In this document: one piece after another, positions 41,963-51,132 of the stretch | Layout of the letters: each line of letters opens with the position of its first letter | How positions within the stretch are numbered: the stretch's first letter is position 1 | Assembly: GCA_016208255.1 (NCBI GenBank) | Contig: JACQYK010000083.1 | Coordinates: forward strand, 1-57,105 | Direction of reading: 5' to 3' | Length of the DNA stretch: 57,105 bases | DNA from: Deltaproteobacteria bacterium | GTDB lineage: Bacteria; Desulfobacterota; RBG-13-43-22 | The notes under the pieces: generated by a model | What the model saw: only the letters and a program-made list of their open reading frames with translations | Told to the model about the DNA's origin: nothing | Database searches by the model: none | Program-made: the position numbers and the translations under genes

Positions 41963-42637
41963 ATGCCTGACTACAAAGACAGTATTGTTACCAAACCGTG
42001 GGGTTACGAATACCTTATGTATCAGAGCGATAAGATTGGCATCTGGTTTCTGCATATTGTTGAAGGTCGCCAGACCTCACTCCACTGTCATCCAGCCAAA
42101 AAGACCGGTTACATCCTTCTGTCCGGTGAGGCGGAAGTTTCGTTCCTGAAGGATACTACCCGTCTCAAGGCTATTAGTAAACTTATGATTCGAGAGGGAT
42201 TGTTTCACTCTACCAAGGCCATTTCCCCCAGTGGTATTCAGGTAATCGAAGTAGAGAGCCCGCCGGACAAGACCAATCTTGTTAGGCTGGACGATGCCTA
42301 TGGACGTAAGGAACAGCCTTACGAAGGGCCTGATGCCGTCGTTCCATTGACTACCGACTGTGTCATGTTTTATCCACCTGTTCCGGGTTCCCCGGCTAGG
42401 TATACGGTTTCTGGTGTTAATTTGGTGATAGAGCATCTTGAAAAGCTGGATGCGCTCAAGGAGCGACCGCCAGAGGAAGTATTATTGATTCTTGATGGAG
42501 GTCTGGTTAGTAAAGATGATGATCCGATATTGAGCTCGGGAGATGTAGTTACTATCAGTACCTTTTCACGTTTGGCAGACACCTTTACCGCACCACAGGG
42601 GATGTCGTTTATGTCGGTGCGGAAGGAATTTCCATGA
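41963..42637 (+). CDS. Cupin protein similar to sugar-phosphate isomerase C-terminal domains
   Basis: The 224-residue product starts at ATG 41963 (a GTG 6 bases earlier is possible). The first half (VTKPWGYEYLMYQ, then HCHPAKKTGYILLSGE) looks like the cupin of type II mannose-6-phosphate isomerases. The two metal-site His residues of HxH are present, but the usual Glu of that motif is missing (KTGYILLSGE), and the downstream His appears in GLFHSTKAIS. A second, weaker cupin-like half follows (VLLILDGGLVSKDDDPIL). It may bind a sugar nucleotide or act as an isomerase/epimerase. It overlaps the radical SAM gene by 4 bases. Confidence 0.75.
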   Translation: MPDYKDSIVTKPWGYEYLMYQSDKIGIWFLHIVEGRQTSLHCHPAKKTGYILLSGEAEVSFLKDTTRLKAISKLMIREGLFHSTKAISPSGIQVIEVESPPDKTNLVRLDDAYGRKEQPYEGPDAVVPLTTDCVMFYPPVPGSPARYTVSGVNLVIEHLEKLDALKERPPEEVLLILDGGLVSKDDDPILSSGDVVTISTFSRLADTFTAPQGMSFMSVRKEFP

Positions 42638-44604
42638 TCCATACGACTTTGTCATCAAAGAAAAAATGTCTGGTTGGGCTTGTCCAGATTAACAACAGCT
42701 TTGCTAATGCTTGTTATCTTCCATATACCGTTGGTCTTTTGCAGGCCTACTTCCAGCATCACTCATGCCGTGCTGGAGAGTTTTCCTTCAGGCCCCCCAT
42801 TTATAGGCGAACCCCTGTAAAGGATGCGGTTCAACACTTAAAAGGATCTGAGATCGTTGCAATCAGTGTGTCTTCATGGAACTTCAACATATCGATGGAG
42901 ATCGCTCGTCGCCACAAGGCACAGCACCCCGATGCATTAATTATGATCGGTGGCCCGCATGTCCCCGGTGATGCACCCATGCTATTGCGGAAATATCCCT
43001 GGGTAGACCTAGTCTGCCATGGCGAAGGTGAAATCCCATTTCTCAGGATATTGAATGCCTGGCCGAATCGACACTGGGATGACATTACTTCAATCAGTTA
43101 CCTGAAAGGGGATCGAGTCGTCAGTCGTCCAGATGAGTCCCGCATCGCCGATTTAAACACGGTACCGTCCCCCTATCTGGTTGGGGTATTCGAGCCTCTG
43201 CTACGCGAAATCCGGGGTCATCAGTGGCTCGCTCTTTGGGAGACCAACCGCGGCTGCCCCTTTACTTGTTCCTACTGCGACTGGGGTGCAGCTACTCGGT
43301 CAAAACTCTTTTGCTTTGATATGGAACGGCTTAAGCGCGAGATAGTCTGGTTTTCCGAACACCAAATAGAGTTCATCTTTTGTTGTGATTCCAATTTTGG
43401 TATTTTCCCGCGAGATCTAGAAATTGTATCAGCGGTTGCAGAAATAAAGAAAAAGACCGGTTTTCCCGAGGTACTGTCGGTGCAGAACACCAAAAATGCG
43501 GATCGTTCCTACGACATTCAGAAAGCGCTTGCTGAGGCAGGACTAAATAAAGGAGTCAATCTAGCGCTGCAGTCAATGCATCGGGAAACCCTTGACTTGA
43601 TCGGTCGTAAAAACATCCCTCCTGAAATGTTTCAGGATCTTCAACAGCGTTATAATAGAGATGGTATTGAGACTTTTACCGACATTATCATTGGACTACC
43701 GGGGGAGACTTATAATTCATTTTCCGAAGGGGTCGAAAAGATAATCAATTGTGGACAGCACAATCGTATCCAGTTTATTAACCTCTCCATCCTGCCCAAC
43801 GCGCCATTGGCAAAACCGGCCTACCGGGAGCTACATGGTCTCATCGCGGTTGAATCTAAAATCATGAACATTCATGGTGCTCCTGCCGACTACGGTGACG
43901 GCATCCACGAGACGCAGGAGTTGGTGGTAGGAAGTGCCGCTATGCCACGGGAGGATTGGTGCCGGGCTCGTGTGTTTGCCTGGATGGCCTCTCTTTTGTA
44001 TTTTGACAAACTCTTGCAGATCCCGATCATGCTGCTGCATGCCGCAGCCGGCATCGGTTATGCCCGACAGATTGAAGCCTTTATGTGCCTGTCTGAAGAC
44101 AGGTTCCCGCTGCTGGAAGAACTGTCCAGGTTTTTCTTTGCTGAGGCAAATAAGATTCAACAAGGCGACCCCGAGTTTTTCCATGCACCCGACTGGCTGG
44201 ATATATACTGGCCCCATGACGAATACGCCTATATTCGCTTGAGTGCTGATAATAAACTTGACGCGTTTTATCAGGAGGCTTACCAGCGTTTTGCAGAGTT
44301 GCTATCGGATGAGGGGCATGCCTGCCCGCCTTGGCTGAAGGAGGCAATCCGCTTAAATCATGTAATGCTCAAGCAGCCCTTCCTGAAGGAAGATTTTGAA
44401 TTTCGATCGGATTACGACCTTTTAGCGATCGTCGATGCTGTGCGAAAAACAGGGAGCGGCTCCGTGGCGAAACAGTCTTCCTGTTATGTGGTGGACCGGA
44501 CTCATGAACAGTGGAATGGATGGCCGGCTTGGTCCCGCGAAGTGGTCTGGTACGGAAACAAGCGTGGAGCCTATCTGTATCCTTTTACCCGAGAGGAAAA
44601 ATAG
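42634..44604 (+). CDS. B12-binding radical SAM protein
   Basis: The 656-residue protein has an N-terminal B12-binding-like domain (LPYTVGLLQAYFQHH, ALIMIGGPHVPGDAPMLL, VCHGEGEIPFLRIL). A radical SAM barrel follows with the cluster motif CPFTCSYC (Cys208, Cys212, Cys215) and the glycine-rich IIGLPGETYNSF. A long C-terminal helical domain (~400-656) has no known match to me. The DxHxxG cobalamin-ligand motif is not obvious, so B12 binding may be base-off or absent. Similar proteins catalyse methyl transfer or carbon-skeleton changes on unactivated carbons. It overlaps the cupin gene by 4 bases. Confidence 0.85.
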   Translation: MIHTTLSSKKKCLVGLVQINNSFANACYLPYTVGLLQAYFQHHSCRAGEFSFRPPIYRRTPVKDAVQHLKGSEIVAISVSSWNFNISMEIARRHKAQHPDALIMIGGPHVPGDAPMLLRKYPWVDLVCHGEGEIPFLRILNAWPNRHWDDITSISYLKGDRVVSRPDESRIADLNTVPSPYLVGVFEPLLREIRGHQWLALWETNRGCPFTCSYCDWGAATRSKLFCFDMERLKREIVWFSEHQIEFIFCCDSNFGIFPRDLEIVSAVAEIKKKTGFPEVLSVQNTKNADRSYDIQKALAEAGLNKGVNLALQSMHRETLDLIGRKNIPPEMFQDLQQRYNRDGIETFTDIIIGLPGETYNSFSEGVEKIINCGQHNRIQFINLSILPNAPLAKPAYRELHGLIAVESKIMNIHGAPADYGDGIHETQELVVGSAAMPREDWCRARVFAWMASLLYFDKLLQIPIMLLHAAAGIGYARQIEAFMCLSEDRFPLLEELSRFFFAEANKIQQGDPEFFHAPDWLDIYWPHDEYAYIRLSADNKLDAFYQEAYQRFAELLSDEGHACPPWLKEAIRLNHVMLKQPFLKEDFEFRSDYDLLAIVDAVRKTGSGSVAKQSSCYVVDRTHEQWNGWPAWSREVVWYGNKRGAYLYPFTREEK

Positions 44605-44608
44605 TCAA

Positions 44609-45571
44609 ATGAATTATCGGACATTGGGCAGGACAGGCCTTCTGGTATCAGAGATCGGCTTTGGCGCTTGGGGAATCGGTGGGATCGTCAGGGATTCCTC
44701 CGCCTACGGGCGGACAGATGATCGGGTTTCTCAGCGGGCGCTTGAGGCCGCCTATGAGGCCGGAGTGACCTTCTTCGATACCTCAGCGCTTTACGGCTAT
44801 GGCCATAGCGAGGAACTGATCGGCAAGACGCTCCATAAAGTGCGGGATCGGATTGTTATATCCACCAAAGCGGGCTTTATTGATTTCAGTGGGGCACAGG
44901 ATTTCTCGCCAGCTCACCTGCGCAGTTCGTTAGAAGCGAGCCTGCGGCGGTTGCGATCCGGTTATGTTGATGTGTTCCAGTTGCATGATCCTCCTCTTGA
45001 TCTACTAGAGCAAGACGACTCCATAATGACGACACTCAATAATTTTCAGGAAGAAGGAAAAATCCGTATTATTGGTATCTCCACACGCACACCGGCGGAC
45101 AGTCTGATCGCTGTTGAACGTCTGGGGTTCAAATCAGTACAGGTCAATTTCAACCTAGTTGATCAGCGTGTCCTGGAGATAGGCCTGTTTCCGGCCTGTC
45201 GGACACACGGCGCTGGCCTTATCGTTCGAACCCCCTTGTGTTTTGGATTTCTGACGGGTAAGTATGCCGCAGGTGATGACTATGCCGTCGGAGATCATCG
45301 CGGCCGATGGAAGCCCGAACAGGTTAAACTTTGGGCCGAGGCCTGCGAGCTTTTCAGCGCCACACTGGCACCTGAAGAGGCTCAAAGTAACGCCCAAATT
45401 GCGCTGCGATATGTGCTTTCTTTTGTTGAGGTTTCAACCACTATCCCCGGGATGTTGACGAATACGCAGGTCGTGGAGAATGTTGCCGCCAGCGGCATGG
45501 GGCCTTTCCCAATGCAGGTTATTAAGGAATTTTCGGAGATTTACAGGCGGCACACTTTTTTTTGTAAATGA
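44609..45571 (+). CDS. Aldo/keto reductase
   Basis: The 320-residue protein has the AKR barrel start GRTGLLVSEIGFGAWGIGG and the catalytic tetrad region (FFDTSALYGYGHSEELIG with Asp and Tyr, then ISTKAGF with Lys, LQLHDPP-type FQLHDPP with His). The C-terminal cofactor loop is GMLTNTQVVEN. The start is ATG 44609, behind GAGAGGAAAAATAG. It would reduce a keto-sugar or related carbonyl using NADPH. It lies in the middle of the sugar cluster, 4 bases after the radical SAM gene; its substrate is not deducible. Confidence 0.9.
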   Translation: MNYRTLGRTGLLVSEIGFGAWGIGGIVRDSSAYGRTDDRVSQRALEAAYEAGVTFFDTSALYGYGHSEELIGKTLHKVRDRIVISTKAGFIDFSGAQDFSPAHLRSSLEASLRRLRSGYVDVFQLHDPPLDLLEQDDSIMTTLNNFQEEGKIRIIGISTRTPADSLIAVERLGFKSVQVNFNLVDQRVLEIGLFPACRTHGAGLIVRTPLCFGFLTGKYAAGDDYAVGDHRGRWKPEQVKLWAEACELFSATLAPEEAQSNAQIALRYVLSFVEVSTTIPGMLTNTQVVENVAASGMGPFPMQVIKEFSEIYRRHTFFCK

Positions 45572-45641
45572 TACCGGCGGCCGGAGGTATGGAAACCGGT
45601 CATTCAATTATTCACATAACCGTTTTAAGAAGAGAAAACCA

Positions 45642-47132
45642 ATGAAATCTATTCTACTGATTAATCCACAGAACTCTGACCAAATAAGATCGCCGGGCTA
45701 TTTTTTACTGCCTCTTTCATTATTGTACTTATCCGGAGCCTCAAGCTTAGTTGCTTCTACTCATATACTTGACTTAAATGTTTCGAAAAAGAAATTTTTC
45801 CAGTCGGATGAAGCGAGTACTTTTTCCTACATTGATGTGGTGAAAAAAGAGATAACGCGGCTTATGCCTGATTTTGTAGGTATCACCTGCCTGTTTTCCG
45901 AACAATTTGAGATGGTTTTAACTATCGCGGATACAGTGAAAAAGACGAGCCCTTCCTCTATTACAATTTTGGGAGGAATGCACCCGACAATATTTCATAA
46001 AGACATATTGAGTAACTGCCCTCCTATTGACGCGGTTGTAATCGGCGAGGGAGAAAAGACGTTGGAAAAGATACTGACACTCGATATTGATAAATGGGAA
46101 AGCATCGAAGGTTTTGCTTTCAAAAACTCGCAAAAGCAGATACTCATAAACAAAAAGACCTCATTTATTGACAACTTGGATGCCCTGCCCCCACCGGCGT
46201 ATGGCTTGTTTAATTTTAACGATTATAAACTTGATTCCAGCGGATGGTACAACCCTAAAAAACTAAATATCGGCACTTCCGCCCCGATATTAACAAGCAG
46301 GAGTTGCCCGTTCAAATGCAGTTTTTGCGCTATGAATCTTGTTATGGGTACGAGATTCCGGGCCAGAAGTGCGGAAGAGGTCTTTAAAGAAATTGAGTAT
46401 CTCTACTGGAAACATAATGTACGCTATTTCAACATAATGGACGATAATTTTACTCTCGATAAAATAAGAATAAAGCAAATATGCAGATCCATCATCGATG
46501 CCAAGCTGGACCTTTCTTTTGACATGCCTAATGGAATCATGACCAAAACACTTGATGGCGATGTCATTGACGCCTTGGCTGAGGCAGGTTTTGCGTATTG
46601 CTTCCTGGCGATAGAAAGCGGCTCGGATTTCATTAGAAATAAAGTTATGAATAAAAACCTGTCCTTAGAAACGATATTTCGTGTTGTAAAGTCATTCAGG
46701 AGGCATCCGCAAATTCATTTGGCTGCGTTTTTCCTCATGGGCATGCCTGAAGAAACGCGGGTATCGCTGAATGAAACATACGATTTGATCGAAAAACTTG
46801 ACTTGGACTCTTTTAAAATGTCCGTGGCAACCCCCTTCCCCGGAACAAGACTTTTCGATCAATGTCTTCGGGACAATTTGTTTTTAGTGAGCAACGATAA
46901 AATCAGCTCCCTCTGGCGTGACACGGGTTGGTATCAACGCATTCTGAATGTTGACCCGCCGTATTTCTTAAAACCATACAAAATGGAGATAAGGGAACTT
47001 GAGGAGTACGCGAGCAAGTTTGAAGCGCTGAGACATCATAAACATTTAATAGCCACCCAAAACGGCAGGCAGACACTTAGTGTAAACCAGGCAATCGTCG
47101 ACTATCGCAAAAGGAATCCCGGTGCCCTTTGA
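45642..47132 (+). CDS. B12-binding radical SAM protein
   Basis: The 496-residue protein has a B12-binding domain (MKSILLINPQN, LPLSLLYLSGASSL, ITILGGMHPTIFHKDIL, VVIGEGEKTLEKIL). The radical SAM barrel has CPFKCSFC (Cys222, Cys226, Cys229) and AIESGSDFIRNKVMNK. The start is ATG 45642 after AAGAAGAGAAAACC. It belongs to the BchE/P-methylase-like group of cobalamin radical SAM enzymes, which methylate or cyclise unreactive carbons. Its DNA is clearly more A/T-rich than its neighbours, suggesting separate acquisition. It overlaps the far upstream alternative start of the next gene, but that gene's better start is downstream. Confidence 0.87.
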   Translation: MKSILLINPQNSDQIRSPGYFLLPLSLLYLSGASSLVASTHILDLNVSKKKFFQSDEASTFSYIDVVKKEITRLMPDFVGITCLFSEQFEMVLTIADTVKKTSPSSITILGGMHPTIFHKDILSNCPPIDAVVIGEGEKTLEKILTLDIDKWESIEGFAFKNSQKQILINKKTSFIDNLDALPPPAYGLFNFNDYKLDSSGWYNPKKLNIGTSAPILTSRSCPFKCSFCAMNLVMGTRFRARSAEEVFKEIEYLYWKHNVRYFNIMDDNFTLDKIRIKQICRSIIDAKLDLSFDMPNGIMTKTLDGDVIDALAEAGFAYCFLAIESGSDFIRNKVMNKNLSLETIFRVVKSFRRHPQIHLAAFFLMGMPEETRVSLNETYDLIEKLDLDSFKMSVATPFPGTRLFDQCLRDNLFLVSNDKISSLWRDTGWYQRILNVDPPYFLKPYKMEIRELEEYASKFEALRHHKHLIATQNGRQTLSVNQAIVDYRKRNPGAL

Positions 47133-47169
47133 TGAAGAACAGAATACCGCTCCTGTCGGAGACCAAATT

Positions 47170-48123
47170 ATGTCAATCATAGACCTGACCTTTTTAAAAA
47201 ACAAAAGCGTCCTCATAACCGGTGGCAGCGGTTTTATCGGGCGAAACTTTGTTGAGACTCTGCTAGCTGCCGGGGTCAACATAAGAATCACGCTTCATAA
47301 CCACCCTTCTCCATTTTCAACGGATTTGGTCGATACCGTCCAAGCCGATCTTACTTTGGCGGAAGATTCCGCCAAAGCTTGCCAAGGGATGGATTATGTG
47401 ATTCATGCCGCCGGCAGTGTCGGCAATGCGGGAAACATTCGTTCGAATCTGCTTGCTCCCATCGTGGAGAACCTGATTATGACGGCCAGATTATTGGAAG
47501 CCGCCTCTCTTCACTGCGAAAAGATCCTGATATTTTCCAGCAGCACAGCGGGATATCCCCCTTATAGCCATCCGGTCCGCGAGGAAGATATGTGGACAGC
47601 TCCACCGGCGCCAGTTTATTTTGGCTACGGATGGATGCGGCGTTATTTTGAATTGTTGGGGGAATACGTAAGCAAAGCCTCTCCATTGCAGGTTATGATT
47701 TGCCGTCCAACTGCGATATATGGGCGATTTGATAATTCTGGTCATGTTATCCCATCGCTTATTCGTCGAGCCTTGTCCGGCGAAAATCCGTATGTGGTCT
47801 GGGGGTCGGGAGCTGATCAGCGTGATTTTCTAAATATTTCCGATATGGTTCGCGGATGTTTACTGCTATTACATAAAGGTTCCTCCTCGGATCCTGTAAA
47901 TATAGGGTACGGAAAAACCACTACCATTGCTGATGTTGCCAAAATAATCATGAGAGCCGCAGGGCGCTCAGAAACTGAAATAATTTTTGATGATTCGAAA
48001 CCTACCACTATTCCTGTAAGGGCAGTTGATTGTTCTAAAGCAGAAAAAGTGCTTGGGTTTAGTCCGGAAGTTTCTCTTGAAGCAGGCTTGAATGATCTAG
48101 TCCATTGGTTTAGGAGAAATTAA
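47170..48123 (+). CDS. NAD-dependent epimerase/dehydratase (SDR)
   Basis: The 317-residue product (ATG 47170 after CGGAGACCAAATT; a GTG at 47122 is possible) has the Rossmann motif TGGSGFIGRNF and HAAGSVGNAG. The catalytic motif SSSTAGYPP has the Ser, and the active-site Tyr lies in GYGWMRRYFELL, where the expected YxxxK reads YGWMR, so the lysine is replaced by Arg. It also has the typical FDNSGHVIPSLIRRAL and WGSGADQRDFLNISDMVRGC. This family modifies the sugar of NDP-sugars (epimerases, reductases, GDP-fucose synthase relatives). Whether the Lys-to-Arg change abolishes activity is open. Confidence 0.82.
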   Translation: MSIIDLTFLKNKSVLITGGSGFIGRNFVETLLAAGVNIRITLHNHPSPFSTDLVDTVQADLTLAEDSAKACQGMDYVIHAAGSVGNAGNIRSNLLAPIVENLIMTARLLEAASLHCEKILIFSSSTAGYPPYSHPVREEDMWTAPPAPVYFGYGWMRRYFELLGEYVSKASPLQVMICRPTAIYGRFDNSGHVIPSLIRRALSGENPYVVWGSGADQRDFLNISDMVRGCLLLLHKGSSSDPVNIGYGKTTTIADVAKIIMRAAGRSETEIIFDDSKPTTIPVRAVDCSKAEKVLGFSPEVSLEAGLNDLVHWFRRN

Positions 48124-48804
48124 ATGTATCCTCTTAACAAACCCGGTAGGGATATGATCCGTCTCGTACTGGAAAGCGCAAAGTACCGGCGTTGGTGTCA
48201 GCGAGTTAAATCTCATGGTAACCAGATTGTGCAACTCGATGTACTGTCGGTAATATCACGGAGACCAGGGACCTGGTATGTCGCATTTTTGGATTGCCGG
48301 CTGCTGACGCCTGAAGGAAAACAGATCACGCGTTGTCTCACTCTGCGGGGCGAGAGTGTTGTGGTTGTCCCGGTGCTAAGATGTATCGATAATAGTCAGT
48401 TTTATACCGTTATGGCGGAACAGCGCTGTATCAGTGATGGTGGTCTGCACGCCAGTTTTCCTGCAGGTAATGTCGATGAAGGAGAAAGTTTTCGGGTTAT
48501 GGCCTGCCAAGAGTTGATGGAAGAGACCGGCTTAGAAATTTATCCGGATGAACTCGTAGAGCTTTCTGATGGAATTACTCTAAATTCAAGTCTTTCAGAT
48601 GATCTTATCTATTTTTACGGATTTCGCAGAGATGTCACCCGTGTCTGGCTGGATTCAGTTGATAATCGCAGTGGCGGTATTCATATAGAAGGTGAATATA
48701 TCCGAGTCAGGGTATTCCCCTTGGCGGACTGTTTTAAGATGTCAACAACATCAACGCTTATTGGTTTAGCATTAATTGAGAGGACCTTTGGCATTTCGGT
48801 GTAG
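48124..48804 (+). CDS. Nudix hydrolase
   Basis: The 226-residue protein has a Nudix box starting near residue 115: GNVDEGESFRVMACQELMEE followed by TGL. The conserved REUxEE reads QELMEE, with the Arg replaced by Gln but both metal-binding Glu kept. The fold and length resemble ADP-sugar pyrophosphatases, which cleave nucleotide sugars. In this setting it could hydrolyse an unwanted GDP- or other NDP-sugar. It starts right after the epimerase gene. No signal peptide is present. A short non-coding gap follows before the DegT gene. Confidence 0.85.
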   Translation: MYPLNKPGRDMIRLVLESAKYRRWCQRVKSHGNQIVQLDVLSVISRRPGTWYVAFLDCRLLTPEGKQITRCLTLRGESVVVVPVLRCIDNSQFYTVMAEQRCISDGGLHASFPAGNVDEGESFRVMACQELMEETGLEIYPDELVELSDGITLNSSLSDDLIYFYGFRRDVTRVWLDSVDNRSGGIHIEGEYIRVRVFPLADCFKMSTTSTLIGLALIERTFGISV

Positions 48805-48900
48805 ATTTTTATTTATCATGCACGTGATCTATTTAATATTTTGAAATAGCAGGAGGATGCATAAAATCTGATTCACAGGACCATTGAGGAGCAACCATTG

Positions 48901-50115
48901 ATGCGGGAAATGAGAATTCCGTTTGGAACAATAACCATTACTGACAAATCGAAGAAGCTGATTCTTGATTGTTTGGAGAAGGGGCGTATTTCCGGAGGGA
49001 AATATGTTCACGAATTCGAAGAGCGATTCGCTGATATTATCGGTGCGAAGGAAGCTGTGGCGGTAAGCAGCGGTACCGACGCCGATACGTTGGCCCTGGC
49101 GGTTTTGCATGATATTGGAGCACAGCGGGGCGACGAGGTGATTACACCTGCATTATCTTTTGTCGCCACTGGAAGCGCTGTCCTTCATGCAGGCTTTACC
49201 CCCATTTTCGTAGATATTGATCCGGAAACATTGAATATTGATCCGGATAGGATTGAAAAGGTCATCACCAAGCGAACCCGCGCAATCATTCCCACCCATC
49301 TTATGGGTAAGCCGGCGGCAATGGATCAGATTATCGCTATAGCCAAAAAGCATAAGCTGGTTGTAGTTGAAGATGCAGCTGAAGCTTACGGCGCTAAATA
49401 TCGAGGAAACAATATCGGTGCTTTAGGTGACATGGGAGCTTTCAGCCTTTATGTCGCTCATATTATCACCACGGGTGAGGGCGGGATCATCGTAACCGAC
49501 AACACTCAATTTGCAGAGATCTTACGGTCGCTTAGAGCTCACGGGAGAGTCTGTAAATGTAAACAATGTATTTCAAATATAAATTCAGGGTTTTGTGAAA
49601 ATCGCTTTAGTAACGGAGAAAAGGGAGATATCCGTTTCCTGTTCGAACGTATTGGATATTCATGTAAAATGAATGAACTGGAGGCCGCATTGGGCCTCGG
49701 CAATCTTGATCTTTACGACGAAATTCTTGAAAAACGATATCACAATCTGCGATCCATCATGGAAAAATTCAAGGATTTTTCCACATACCTATGGACATTT
49801 AAGGAAGAATCATACGAACGGATCGGCCCCCATGCCTTTCCGTTTGTTGTCAAGAAAGGGGCGCCATTTACACGGGATGAGTTGATGCTCTATTTGGAAC
49901 ACCAGGGTATTGATGCAAGGACACTCTTCTCTTCAATTCCCACTCAGTGTGGCGGGTTTGAATTTCTTGGCCACAAAATAGGTGATTTTCCATATGCAGA
50001 ATATATCGGGCGCCATGGCATCCATATTGGTGTGCATCATGATGTTAATGAAAAAGATATAGACTGGTTTTTCAGTTCCCTGAGGAATTTCATTAAAGCA
50101 AGAGAGTATCGATGA
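48901..50115 (+). CDS. DegT-family PLP enzyme with His in place of the Schiff-base lysine (likely 3-dehydratase)
   Basis: Sugar aminotransferases of this family carry a Lys in the motif K-x-I-x-x-G-E-G-G. Here the aligned residue is His187, in LYVAHIITTGEGG. A His at this site marks the PMP-dependent sugar 3-dehydratases, ColD (GDP-4-keto-6-deoxymannose 3-dehydratase) and E1/RfbH. A four-Cys cluster (Cys218, Cys220, Cys223, Cys232) lies where RfbH holds an iron-sulfur site, though spacing differs. The Asp of VVVEDAAEAYGA for PLP is kept. The start ATG 48901 follows GAGGAGCAACC. The 404-residue length is normal. It overlaps the Fcl-like gene (ATGA). With the GMD-like enzyme it suggests a 3,6-dideoxyhexose route. 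Confidence 0.8.
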   Translation: MREMRIPFGTITITDKSKKLILDCLEKGRISGGKYVHEFEERFADIIGAKEAVAVSSGTDADTLALAVLHDIGAQRGDEVITPALSFVATGSAVLHAGFTPIFVDIDPETLNIDPDRIEKVITKRTRAIIPTHLMGKPAAMDQIIAIAKKHKLVVVEDAAEAYGAKYRGNNIGALGDMGAFSLYVAHIITTGEGGIIVTDNTQFAEILRSLRAHGRVCKCKQCISNINSGFCENRFSNGEKGDIRFLFERIGYSCKMNELEAALGLGNLDLYDEILEKRYHNLRSIMEKFKDFSTYLWTFKEESYERIGPHAFPFVVKKGAPFTRDELMLYLEHQGIDARTLFSSIPTQCGGFEFLGHKIGDFPYAEYIGRHGIHIGVHHDVNEKDIDWFFSSLRNFIKAREYR

Positions 50116-51080
50116 TGGATCGCGATTCCCGTATTCTTGTTGTTAACGCCCAAGCATTTATAGGAAGTGCGATTGCCCGGGTTCTGAAGACTCATGGATA
50201 TACAGGCGTTTCAATGTTGCCCGGAAAACCATCAAAATTACTCGATCTGTCCGGCGTGGATTCCTTTTTCGCTCAAAACAAACCGGAGTATGTCTTTCTT
50301 TCAGCGGGGAAATCCGCCGGTATAATGGGGAATATACAGTTCCCAGCTGAACTGATGCTCGATAACCTGCGTATTGTATGCCAAGTCGTTGACAGTGCTT
50401 ACCGACATGGGGTAAAAAAATTACTCTTCCTGGCAAGCAATTGCTGCTATCCAAAGAATTGCCCTCAGCCGATGAGTGAAAAATATCTGCTGAACGGACC
50501 ACTCGAGCCAACGAATGAACCTTACGCAGTGGCAAAAATTGCAGGACTGAAACTCGTGCAATCCTACCGGAAGCAATACGGCGCTGATTTCATTTGCGGT
50601 ATTCCTGCAAACAGCTTCGGGCCCGGGGACGACTTTTCTGAGGATAATTCTCATGTCTTCGGTGCTTTGATTCAGCGCATTCACACGGCCAAGGAAAAAG
50701 GTATGGGAGATGTCCTCATTTGGGGAACTGGAAAACCAAGGCGAGAATTTATGTACGTTGATGATCTTGCGGATGCCTGTATCTACATCATGAATAAGTA
50801 TAGCGATTTCGAGCCTGTCAATCTTGGTCCCGGCGGAGATCTCTCTATTGCTGAATTAGCCTCTATGGTCAAATCTACCGTAGGGTTTGAAGGGGATCTT
50901 ATTTTTGACGCAACAAAACCAGATGGAATGCCCATAAAACTTCTCAATACAGCAAAGCTCAAAGCCATGAAATGGGAATCAACCATTGATTTCCAAAAGG
51001 CATTAGACACCACCTATGCTTGGTTTCTGACTGAAAAAAATACGTGCATACCCAATGCCGCATTGGAGCAGAGGCGATGA
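50112..51080 (+). CDS. GDP-L-fucose synthase/colitose synthase-like SDR
   Basis: The 322-residue protein matches the Fcl/WcaG family: SNCCYPKNCPQPMSE, GPLEPTNEPYAVAKIAG (catalytic Tyr138, Lys142) and NSFGPGDDFSEDNSHVFGAL. These enzymes epimerise and reduce GDP-4-keto-6-deoxymannose; ColC, a close relative, does the same on the 3-deoxy intermediate made by ColD. Directly downstream of a ColD-like enzyme, a ColC-like role is a good guess. Oddly, the first Rossmann loop reads VVNAQAFIGSA, losing the first glycines of GxxGxxG that bind NADPH. It overlaps the preceding gene by 4 bases. Confidence 0.85.
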   Translation: MMDRDSRILVVNAQAFIGSAIARVLKTHGYTGVSMLPGKPSKLLDLSGVDSFFAQNKPEYVFLSAGKSAGIMGNIQFPAELMLDNLRIVCQVVDSAYRHGVKKLLFLASNCCYPKNCPQPMSEKYLLNGPLEPTNEPYAVAKIAGLKLVQSYRKQYGADFICGIPANSFGPGDDFSEDNSHVFGALIQRIHTAKEKGMGDVLIWGTGKPRREFMYVDDLADACIYIMNKYSDFEPVNLGPGGDLSIAELASMVKSTVGFEGDLIFDATKPDGMPIKLLNTAKLKAMKWESTIDFQKALDTTYAWFLTEKNTCIPNAALEQRR

Positions 51081-51132
51081 TAGTTAAGCCTAGCTGTTTT
51101 AAAAAAACACGCGGGAGCTAATGGAGGTTTTT

